The position numbers and the translations under genes were made by a program. The notes beneath the pieces were generated by a model. It was not told the DNA's origin and did not search any database. It worked only from the letters and a program-made list of their open reading frames with translations. Source: Escallonia rubra (lineage: Eukaryota > Streptophyta > Magnoliopsida > Escalloniales > Escalloniaceae). Taken from it: a stretch of 64,000 nucleotides of DNA. Positions 56,582-64,000 of the stretch are shown piece after piece. The DNA is taken from the NCBI GenBank assembly GCA_033065855.1, contig JAVXUO010002735.1:480895-544894 (forward strand), read 5' to 3'. Each line of letters begins with the position of its first letter. Position 1 is the first letter of the stretch.

Positions 56582-57180
56582 TAAGCCCCTGCGTGTGGTG
56601 TGCGCGGAGGGGTAACCCGAGCGGGCACCGCACGCATAAACACTTAGCAAGATTTTGATGTTGTTTGGCCGGAGTGTTGTTGAGGTCGTCTGCATGATGA
56701 TGATAAAGAGTAGGTGGCTCGAGCCACCTCGTGCACCACCTACGAAAGCTTGGAATGCTTGGGGGTTGAGACAAAGGCACGATGATAGGGCGCAGGGGCG
56801 CGAGCATGTAAACGGCGCCCGGGCGACGGACGACGAGTGTCGTGGATACGTCACCCGGGCGATGGGCGACAAGCGCCGCGGAGACGGCGCACGGGCGCTG
56901 GCGACAAGGGTCGCGGAGACGGCGCACGGGCGCTGGCGACAAGGGTCGCGGAGACGGCGCACGGGCGCTTGCGACAAGGGTCGCAGAGACGGTGCCCGGG
57001 CGACGGATGACGAGTGTCGAATAATGAGTTGGAGTAGGTGGTTCGAGCTACCTCGCGCACCACGTACCAAGGATGTTGATGTCGAGGGACATCGTCATGA
57101 GGGGCGCGACAAGGGCGCGGTCAGACGTCGCGATGCGGGGGCAGACCACGACGGGCGCATGTGCGCGGGCAATGCACGTC
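56582..57180. other. TR-GAG interior next to the 3' LTR, with 32-33 bp tandem array
   Basis: Non-coding. At 56800-57010 four to five units of GACAAGGGTCGCGGAGACGG, CGCACGGGCGCTGGC. No clear polypurine tract at 56582; a weak minus-strand GCAGGGGCTTA is the nearest candidate. Confidence 0.7.
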
Positions 57181-57198
57181 GGTCTATGTTGCAAAATT

Positions 57199-57214
57199 GT
57201 TTTTTTTTTTTTTG
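57199..57214. repeat. Poly-T run
   Basis: A run of about 16 T. Confidence 0.8.
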
Positions 57215-57539
57215 AAGTTGCCGGCCGAGGATGTCGGTGCTCGGTCATTGGGTGAATGCGGGCAAGCCGAAGTTGGCGGGGTGGAGTTGGGTGTGGTGAC
57301 CAAAGGGAAGAAGTTAGGGGTTTGAAGAAAATGAGAGATGGAGGGGTTCTTGAAGGTGATGGTTATGGCTTTGGGAAGGCCAAAAATAGGTGGCCTTGAT
57401 GGTGGCCAAAGGGTGGAGGGTCGGCCTCGGGGTTGGCAAGGAAAGAAGGGGGGCGAGGCCGAGGGTGTGGTAGTGAGGTTGGCCATGGGTGAAGAAAAAG
57501 AGGTGAAGGTTTGAATATGGGTGAAGGTGGTGGACATGG

Positions 57540-58310
57540 GTGTGGCGTGAAGGTTACGGTGCGGGGGAAGGGAAGAGATGGAGGGGGGATCGGCCTAGGG
57601 GAGGGGATGGGGAGGCCGAGGCCGAGGGGGGAGAGGAGGGGGTGGCCGAGGCCGAGCTTGGGGAGAAGGGGCGAGGGGAAGTGGGAAGAAGGGGGAGAAA
57701 GGTGGATGGCGGCGGCGGTGGGGTACCGCGGTGGCCGAGGCCGAGGGGTAGGGGGAGGGGAAGGAAGGGGAAGAAGGAGGTTCGGCCTTGGGGAGGAGGT
57801 TGGGGTCGGCCTTGGGGAGGGGGTTGGGGAGGCCGAGGCCGAGGGGGGTGGAGGGCGGGGGAGGAAGGGGGGAAGGGAGGAGAGAGGAAGGGGGAAGGTC
57901 GGCCTTGGGGAGGAGGTTAGGGTCGGCCTTGGGGAGGGGGTTGGGGAGGCCGAGGCTGAGGGGGGTGGAGGGCGGGGGAGGAAGGGGGAAGGGAGGAGAG
58001 AGGAAGGGGGGAGGTCGGCCTTGGGGAGGAGGTTGGGGAGGCCGAGGCCGAAGGAGGGAGAGGGAGGATGGGCGGGGGAGGGAGGAAGGAAGGAAGGGGA
58101 AAGAGGGGGAAAAGGGGGCGGCGGCGGCGGGGGGGTGCCGCGGCGAGGCTGAGGGGGGGAGGAGGGACGGGGGAGAGAAGGGAGGAGAGAGGGAGGTGGG
58201 GGCGAGGCCGAGGGTCGTCGGCGGCGGAGGAGATGGGCCTTGGAGGCCGAAGGGCGATGGCGGCGCCGTATGGAGGCTGGGCGGCGCGAAGAGAAGAGAA
58301 AGAGATGATT
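57540..58310. repeat. G-rich low-complexity block in TR-GAG interior
   Basis: Plus strand is almost wholly purine with dozens of GGGG runs (GGCCGAGGCCGAGGGG, GGAGGAAGGGGG). An approximate 130-bp direct repeat (TCGGCCTTGGGGAGGAGGTT at 57782, 57900 and 58015) lies within. ORFs of over 200 codons across it are Gly/Arg/Glu runs and not genes. Confidence 0.85.
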
Positions 58311-58489
58311 AGGGTTTAGAAAATTAGGGTTTGGGAGGGAAAAGAAAGGCGCAGGTCGGGTTCGGGTAGGGTCGGTTCGCGGGTCGGTCTCAGCACTGAG
58401 ATAGAATGGTCGCGGGTTGGGGCTCGCGGGTCGGTTCGGGTTCGCGGGTAGGGTTTTCCCAGATTTTTTTGAAATTCAAATTCAAATTC

Positions 58490-58535
58490 GAATAAAATAA
58501 TAATAATAATATATATATATATATTTTTTTTAGCA
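58490..58535. repeat. AAT/AT microsatellite
   Basis: (AAT)n then (AT)n then a T run in the TR-GAG interior. Confidence 0.85.
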
Positions 58536-58539
58536 GCCC

Positions 58540-59228
58540 TAAAGAGGGAGCCCCCAAGAAGATTTTCACAATTTGCAAGGTGAGAGTGAGAGAAATGGGA
58601 TGGGAGAAAGAAGAAGCTTTCCATGAAAAAAAAGAGAAGTTGTTTATGAAGTGGGGAAAGGGTGATGGGGTGTTGGATGGTGAGGGAGGAGAGGGAGAGT
58701 GATGAGAGCATGAATGTGGGGAGTAGTGGGGAGATGAAAAACTTGAAAAATTTTCTAAGTGTCGAATTTTTTTTTTTTTTTTGAGTTCGGGCAAGGATGC
58801 TAAGGGGAGGTCGTTGAGGGTGGTGATTGATGACCGGTTGCGAAAAAAATGAAATTTTTTTTCTAAGTGTCAAGAAAAGTGAATGCAGGATGATATTGCG
58901 ACCGTAGCAGCGCGACTCGAGCCACCCCGCACACCACGTACCAAGTCATTGCAATGTGAGGCCGAAGGGATTGGGAAGGGGTGAAGCCCCCAAGGGAGTG
59001 GGTGATGGCATGAAGGGTGATATCAAGAGACTTGTGCAAGAGCAATATAACTTGAAAATTTTCTAAGTCTGAAAAATGGAACTTCATTGATAACGAAGGA
59101 TAGGCAGCATGCCTTGATACATGGGTATGACGTACATGGAAACTTGCAAAATGAACGCAAAAATTACAAGTGTGAAAAATGCACTAAGGCATGCCAAGGC
59201 TTGGTTGAGTAGGTCATATGTCCCGTAC
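58540..59228. other. TR-GAG interior between the G-rich block and gag
   Basis: Non-coding, purine-skewed on plus, with a poly-T run near 58769-58784. At 58905-58945 the string GACTCGAGCCACCCCGCACACCACGTACCAA resembles, partly, the CGAGCTACCTCGCGCACCACGTACCAAGG at 57045 and 56717; split here into shorter anchors CGCACCACGTACCAA and GCACACCACGTACCAA. Confidence 0.55.
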
Positions 59229-60968
59229 TTAGAGTTTGAGCTCTCCGGACGCAATCTTGTCGGCGAAGACAAACTTGAGGCCCCTGCACCACTTGAGGCC
59301 ATGACCGACCTTCCGATGATAGGGGCAGTAGTTGTGATGGACTAAGTCTTCCGGGGTAGGTTCGTTGTCGACATTGGGCAGGGTTATGGTATTGTCGTCG
59401 ATCCATGTCTCAAGGAGATCTCTAACAGTGTTTAAGTCGCACGGGTAGTCCGGGGCAGGCATTGGTTGCCCTCTCTTGTCAGGACGCCCGTCCCTTCCTT
59501 GGGACTGACGCTTGCGGCTGTTGTCGTCGTTACTACCTGCTTCCATCGTCGCGGCCACGGCAATATGAGGTTGGGGCTTTGGGGTCTTTGACGGACCGAC
59601 CGAGTCATAGGTGCGTCGTGCAGCTTCCTTGAGATGTCTCCAAGACCGAAGCTGGAGGTTTTCAAGGTAGACCCTGTAGGTGTCCTTCATGTTCTTGATG
59701 CAAATGGGTACAAGGGTTTCATCTTTGCTGAAGTCAGTGCACTCCAAGCACTTGTGATGAAATCGCGTAACATAGGTGTTGAGGTCTTCCCCGGGATTCT
59801 GGCGGATCCCGACAATGTCAACGATGGTCACACGTTCCGTCTCATAGTGAAACTTGTCAAGGAAGAGCTGGACCATGTCGGACCATGAGTGGATAGTACT
59901 GTCAGGAATCTGATGATACCAAGAGTAGGCGAGGCCAGTCAGGGACTTGTGAAATTCCCGAAGCTTCAAAGTGTCGTCTTCCCCGTAGTGCTCGAGGGAG
60001 CCAGCAAAACGGGTGAGATGCTCGCGGGCGTTGCCTTCTTTGCCGTTGAACAAGGTGAAGGATGGTTGCTTGTACTTGACAGGGTAGGGCTTAGTAGCGA
60101 GGCTGCCAAAGTAGGGAGCATGACCTGACAGCTTAGAGGGGGAGTGGGGTAAGGATGACTGCTTGAGACGGTGAAGGAGGGCATCAAGGTCATGCTTGGT
60201 GACGTACGACGCATGTGAGGGTTTGTGCCCTGTCGTGATGATCCGAGCACCAGAGCCCCCAGACGGTACAACCTGAGGCATTGAGGGGATGACGATGGTA
60301 GAGAGGGGTTGGTTGTGGTGAGCAACTTGTTGGGGCATGGTTTGCACATGGGTAGTGTCAGCTGCTGGAGGCCGGTCGTCAGGAAAGGTCGACTGGAGTA
60401 AGCCGGGGGAATGACTTGTGTTTAGGTTTCGACTAGTTATGTTCGGGTTAGGCTCCATCTCAATTGATTCGTGAGTCTCCGAAGTGCTTCGAGCAAGGGC
60501 AAGGCGTGGCGCCGGGGGCTGAGGTGCCGCGAGTCCTACTGTCGAGGGCCCGGAGGACCAAGGCAGCGGTGGTCGCGACACTGGGACCTGAGCAGTGTCC
60601 AAAACTAGCCCAGGCCTTGAAGGTTGGATATGAGCAGGAGGGGCCAAACCTGGATCTTGGGATAACACGGGGTGAGTAATGGGCACAGGGTGCGGAGCTC
60701 TAAGGCTTTGGGAAGTCGGTGATTGTGAAGTCAAGACTTGGACTGATTTTTGCATTTCTACCATGGCTGTCATAAGAGTGGCTATAGTGGGCGAAAACTG
60801 TTGGATGGCCGCATTGACTGCAACTTGTATGTCAGGTGCGGTAGTTTGTGGCTGGTCTTGGAGACGCATAGCACTAGTCCCTTCTTGTTCGCCGAGGTGA
60901 TCCTCCTCTTGTACGGCATGGATAAGGCCCTGGCTGGCAGCCCTCGTAACTTTTCGTTGTCTAGGCAT
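59229..60968 (-). CDS. Gag of the TR-GAG-like element
   Basis: About 579 codons from MPRQRKVTRAASQGL at 60968, 47 bp inside the PBS; a longer frame opens at 61013 but would begin almost at the PBS, so the inner Met is preferred. Residues 1-270 are a Pro/Ser/Thr/Gln-rich region of low complexity. About 300-450 is a retrotransposon gag (capsid) domain: FTLFNGKEGNAREHLTRFAG, LREFHKSLTGLAYSWYHQIP, MVQLFLDKFHYETERVTIVD, LNTYVTRFHHKCLEC. Near the C-terminus a single CxxH-GH-C zinc-like motif, YCPYHRKVGHGLKWCRGL, is followed by FADKIASGELKL. It would build particles and package RNA; the enzymes must come from elsewhere. Confidence 0.92.
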   Translation of the reverse strand: MPRQRKVTRAASQGLIHAVQEEDHLGEQEGTSAMRLQDQPQTTAPDIQVAVNAAIQQFSPTIATLMTAMVEMQKSVQVLTSQSPTSQSLRAPHPVPITHPVLSQDPGLAPPAHIQPSRPGLVLDTAQVPVSRPPLPWSSGPSTVGLAAPQPPAPRLALARSTSETHESIEMEPNPNITSRNLNTSHSPGLLQSTFPDDRPPAADTTHVQTMPQQVAHHNQPLSTIVIPSMPQVVPSGGSGARIITTGHKPSHASYVTKHDLDALLHRLKQSSLPHSPSKLSGHAPYFGSLATKPYPVKYKQPSFTLFNGKEGNAREHLTRFAGSLEHYGEDDTLKLREFHKSLTGLAYSWYHQIPDSTIHSWSDMVQLFLDKFHYETERVTIVDIVGIRQNPGEDLNTYVTRFHHKCLECTDFSKDETLVPICIKNMKDTYRVYLENLQLRSWRHLKEAARRTYDSVGPSKTPKPQPHIAVAATMEAGSNDDNSRKRQSQGRDGRPDKRGQPMPAPDYPCDLNTVRDLLETWIDDNTITLPNVDNEPTPEDLVHHNYCPYHRKVGHGLKWCRGLKFVFADKIASGELKL

Positions 60969-61014
60969 GGAGACTGAGTGCGGAAGATAGACAGACTGCA
61001 GTACGATGCTCACC

Positions 61015-61032
61015 TCCCCAGCGGAGTCGCCA
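61015..61032 (-). other. Primer-binding site, tRNA-Arg
   Basis: Minus-strand TGGCGACTCCGCTGGGGA, 3 bp from the 5' LTR. Complementary to the 3' end of plant tRNA-Arg(ACG), which ends CCCCAGCGGAGTCG plus CCA. Confidence 0.85.
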
Positions 61033-61344
61033 AAATGATGCCAAGGAAAGTGGGTTCGTACTTACGTGGAGGTGCCACAAAGGCTGCAGTCCGAGTCAGC
61101 TTCCAAGTATGTTGATGTGAGACACAGCAAGGGTGGAACAAGGGCAGAGACCAAGGGCTTCCCAGACAGAGCTCGAGGGTGGCAGTGCTGCGAGGGCGAT
61201 AGCGCGAGATGAATACACGATGACAGTCACAGTCCGATGCTTAGGTCCAGAGTCAGGGTGCTGTATGTTTCTCTCTCTAGAATTCTAGAGTGAGAAAGTG
61301 AAAATGTCCAAATGTTATCCTCTTCAAATGAATTCTCAAGACCT

Positions 61345-61354
61345 CTATTTATAG
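61345..61354 (-). promoter_or_regulatory. TATA box in TR-GAG-like 5' LTR
   Basis: Minus-strand CTATAAATAG. It divides a U3 of about 2.36 kb (all the tandem arrays) from about 310 bp of R-U5. CT-rich sequence follows downstream (61270-61280). Confidence 0.7.
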
Positions 61355-61749
61355 AGATTGAGATGATGATGTCATAAACCGACACGTGGCGCTCCCCGGG
61401 AGTGACACGTCACCGGGGGGTCCACGGGTGCCGGTGCTCCACGGACTGTCGAATCGCATATTCATCCGGCCTGCCCCGCACAGCGTCGCTCTGTCTGTCT
61501 GGAAAGACTGGCTCCCACCGCATCGGTGTGGCCAGAGAACCCCCTTGATCTAGCCTCCAATCCAAGCCCTTGCGGAGTCCCACAGGCCTGGCAGCGGTGG
61601 GGAAGACCCGACGCCCAACTGCCAGGTGAACTAGGCGCGATGCCCTCCGAAGACCTGCTCCCGTCTCGGAGTGACCCGGGGGTCATAGTCCCTAGGGGTG
61701 CCGACGCAAGCCCCCAGTGCCGGAGCACGTAGGCCAGTCACGCAGGCAC

Positions 61750-62400
61750 CCTGACGGAGATAGTGTCCCGGAGGAGTCGTCTATTCCGCAGGCCAAGGTA
61801 GCATCCCGAAGGAGCCCTCTACCTGGCGGAAGGGGAGTTGAAGAGCTCCCTGGCAGAGATAGTGTCCCGGAGGAGTCGCCTATCCCTGCGGGTGAGTCCT
61901 TATGCCGGAGCACTCGGAGCGAGTCAAGGTAGCATCCCGGAGGAGCCGTCTACCCGACTGGCCGAGGTAGCATCCCGGAGGAGCCGTCTACCTGGCGGAA
62001 GGGGAGTTGAAGAGCTCCCTGGCAGAGATAGTGTCCCGGAGGAGTCGCCTATCCCCGCGGGTGAGTCCTTATGCCGGAGCACTCGGAGCATGTCAAGGTA
62101 GCATCCCGGAGGAGCCGTCTACCCGACTGGCCGAGGTAGCATCCCGGAGGAGCCGTCTACCTGGCGGAAGGGGAGTTGAAGAGCTCCCTGGCAGAGATAG
62201 TGTCCCGGAGGAGTCGCCTATCCCCGCGGGTGAGTCCTTGTGCCGGAGCACTCGGAGCATGTCAAGAATGCATCCCGGAGGAGCCGTCTACCCGACTGGC
62301 CGAGGTAGCATCCCGGAGGAGCCGTCTACCTGGCGGAAGGGGAGTTGAAGAGCTCCCTGGCAGAGATAGTGTCCCGGAGGAGTCGCCTATCCCCGCGGAT
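61750..62400. repeat. 169-bp minisatellite in U3 (5' LTR)
   Basis: Units start at 61838, 62007 and 62176, plus partial ones; one 42-bp subunit fewer at the left than in the partner LTR. Confidence 0.93.
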
Positions 62401-62469
62401 GATGTACACTCCGGAGAGTGGGTTGAAGCATGTTCCATGACCAAGGCAAGGTGCGCATGGTGTGATGAA

Positions 62470-63000
62470 TGAGTGTGGTGCCCGGGGGCATGATGACATG
62501 ATTGTGGCGCATGGGCGCGATGAAGTGAGTAAGGTGCCGGGAGCACGTCTATGTCAATGGCGCGGCGCATGGGCGCGACGGAGTGCGTAAGGTGCCGGGG
62601 GCACGTTGGTGTCAATGGTGGCGCATGGGCGCGACAGAGTGCGTAAGGTGCCGGGGGCACGTTGGTGTCAATGGTGGCGCATGGGCGCGACAGAGTGCGT
62701 ATAGTGCCGGGGGCACGGTAGTGTGACAGAGAGCCTGGGGGCACGGCTGTATCAGCGGCGCGGCGCATGGGCGCGGCGAAGTGCGTAAGGTGTCGGTGGC
62801 ACGTATCATGACGATGGCGCGAGGGCGCAGCGACGAACGTCGTGGGGCAATACTTGGTGCCGGGGGCACGTATCATGACGATGGCGCAAGGGCGCGGGGA
62901 CGGATGGCGCGGAGCAAGACTGGTGCCGGGGGCACGTATCATGACGATGGCGCGAGGGCGCGGCGACGAACGTCGCGGAGCAATACTTGGTGCCGGGCAC
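62470..63000. repeat. GGGCGCG-type tandem arrays in U3 (5' LTR)
   Basis: Equivalent to 55330-55840; one CGTATCATGACGATGGCGC unit differs strongly in its second half from the partner, suggesting exchange among units. Confidence 0.88.
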
Positions 63001-63722
63001 GTATCATGCCGAAAATGGGTTTGCGCGGAGGGGTGAACCACCGGGGGAAAATGGCCGAGGCCAAGCCCTCCAGGAGGCCGAGGCCGACCCCCATGGCCTG
63101 GGGAAGGCCGAGGCCGACCCCCTGGGGTTGGCCAAGGCCAAATGGTTGTCTTCCATTTTCGGAGCCCAAGGTCACTTCTCCTTTTGCGAACTTCGGGTGC
63201 GCCGTCGGTAGGTGTTTTGATAAGCAATGATGAATCCGGAAGTTACGTTATGACGAGTGCGTTGCCAAGAACCATACCCACATAGCGGACGAGGTGCCAA
63301 GGTTACGTATGGAGCACACGAAGCGAATAAAGTGCAAAAAGGAGTTTGCGCGGAGGGGTTAACCATCGGGGGAAAATGGCCAAGGCCAACCCCTCCAGGG
63401 AGGCCGAGGCCGACCCTCTGGGGTTGGCCAAGGCCATTGCCCCTTGACCCCGTTGCTCCAAAATGTGCCGTCGGCCAATATTTTTGGTGACAAGGTGTTC
63501 GGGCGGTCTTGGCGTGACGATCGTGTTATCGTGAGCGACGTTAACGTGAAGTAATCGGCACCTAAGCCACGTGCAAAACGAGAAATATAAGTGGCTTGGG
63601 AGCGCGCATTTGACCGGTTCGATGCGTTGGAAAAATAACTGTTGAAGAAGCCGACGTGTGCGCGTGAAGCGGGACCCCTAGTGGGCCCTTAGGTGCGGCC
63701 AGAATAGGTTGGGAACAAAGTG

Positions 63723-64000
63723 AAGAGGAATACTTTTTGTAATCATCATAAGGGTCAAGCGCAAGAGTGAACACTACCTTACATTTCCTCCTTCATCGCA
63801 TTAGCTTTCTGTTTCCTCAGGGAATCCAAAGACACTCCATGTTTGCGTCCATGACCTCGACGAGATACTGCAAAATATGAAAATTTAATTGTTTGGAGGA
63901 CAAAGTAAAATGTATTCAAAATTTTTGAAATGCTAATAACAATTATACCTGAGGATGAAGCCGCTGATGAAGGAGAAGGATGGGGTGTCTGGGGTTGAGG
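63723..64000 (-). pseudogene. Probable CACTA gene exons right of the LTR element
   Basis: Minus strand: a Pro/Ser-rich exon end PQPQTPHPSPSSAASSS with donor CAG/GTATAA near 63947, an acceptor TTTTGCAG near 63872, then a short basic exon VSRRGHGRKHGVSLDSL, RKQKANAMKEEM and a donor-like ATGTAAGG near 63780. The composition fits the start of Ptta/En/Spm proteins. The LTR element would then sit in the following intron. Confidence 0.4.

Larger units (their letters stand above)
53832..63717 (-). mobile_element. Gag-only (TR-GAG-like) LTR retrotransposon, near-complete structure
   Basis: LTRs 53832-56581 and 61036-63717 in direct orientation (TGATGCC...GGGAACA) with the perfect TSD AAGTG (53827-53831, 63718-63722). 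A PBS complementary to tRNA-Arg adjoins the right LTR, so it reads right to left. One long gag ORF is present; no protease, RT, RNase H or integrase is seen in the 4.45-kb interior, which after gag consists of GC-rich low-complexity and tandem-repeat DNA. This is the layout of plant TR-GAG/large non-autonomous elements that depend on enzymes of another element. tRNA-Arg priming is known for Ogre/Tat relatives, a possible partner. LTRs differ by about 1-1.5% plus repeat-length changes: a recent insertion. gag is open throughout. Confidence 0.9.
61036..63717 (-). repeat. TR-GAG-like 5' LTR
   Basis: 2682 bp, matching 53832-56581 apart from scattered substitutions and three or four repeat-copy-number differences. 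Followed by TSD AAGTG. Confidence 0.92.
50199..64000 (-). mobile_element. Decayed CACTA (En/Spm) transposon, right end outside window
   Basis: Begins with the plant CACTA terminus CACTACAAGAAAAATC at 50199. The next 560 bp hold many subterminal CCGTCACTAAA/TTTAGTGACGGA-type repeats. Minus-strand fragments of a Ptta/En/Spm-type transposase follow at 52500-53880, and probable further exons at 63723-64000. The opposite terminus is not seen in the window. A MULE (50837-52217) and the gag-only LTR element (53832-63717) lie inside it. Confidence 0.65.

Noticed and set aside
55095-57070. Long minus-strand ORFs of 224 and 350 codons over LTR and interior
   Set aside because: Ala/Pro/Arg-rich low complexity from tandem arrays lacking stops; they cross the LTR/interior border and have no family resemblance.
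57511-58312. ORFs of 126-213 codons on the plus strand in the G-rich block
   Set aside because: They are Gly/Arg/Glu/Lys runs present in several frames at once, produced by purine-rich repeats; no domain and no codon-position bias.
62262-63227. 321-codon minus-strand ORF in the 5' LTR
   Set aside because: Same array-driven openness as in the other LTR; lies in U3 upstream of the TATA box.

Overview
This window is repeat-rich plant (angiosperm, probably eudicot) nuclear DNA. The pointers are a SIRE-type Copia element, Tat and Tekay-like Gypsy elements, CACTA and Mutator-like DNA transposons, LTR elements primed by plant initiator-Met and Arg tRNAs, and a captured piece of the plant gene HSPRO. 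I found no intact host gene, rRNA or tRNA. Almost every base belongs to a transposable element, many inserted inside one another, as in pericentromeric or other gene-poor chromatin. Where both element ends are visible I checked the target-site duplication (TSD) by eye.

Layout. (1) 1-24.3 kb: a broken Tat-lineage Gypsy element on the minus strand. Its domains run gag, protease, RT, RNase H and integrase from high to low coordinates, with an antisense accessory gene on the plus strand beyond integrase. A young SIRE-type Copia element (1183-11034, TSD GGTTG) sits inside the accessory gene. The gag-to-RT part of Tat is tandemly duplicated, and the second copy is split by a one-LTR remnant of a chromovirus-like family ('LTR-A', 18819-22371). 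(2) 24.3-28.4 kb: a partial long LTR of a second family ('LTR-B') holding a Pack-MULE (25028-26359, TSD GATGATAAG) that carries a fragment of the host gene HSPRO. (3) 29.0-49.3 kb: an LTR-A copy split by a Tekay-like Gypsy element (30207-48004, TSD AAAAG). That element holds two LTR-B solo LTRs (34748-37833 and 41846-47939), and the second holds a solo LTR (44757-46929, TSD CCATG) of a GC-rich gag-only family. This is four levels of nesting. (4) 50.2-64 kb: a decayed CACTA (En/Spm) transposon holding a second MULE (50837-52217, TSD TTTTAGTTA) and a nearly fresh GC-rich LTR element with gag but no pol (53832-63717, TSD AAGTG), which continues the family of the 44.8-46.9 kb solo LTR.

There are no operon-like relations; the 'system' is a stratified record of insertions. 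The points most worth following are the HSPRO capture, the gag-only element and its U3 minisatellites, two short motifs conserved in LTRs of two otherwise different families, the Tat tandem duplication, and a tandem motif shared by the LTR and the interior of the Copia element. Insertion ages are rough, by-eye LTR comparisons. All retroelements are treated as fossils.
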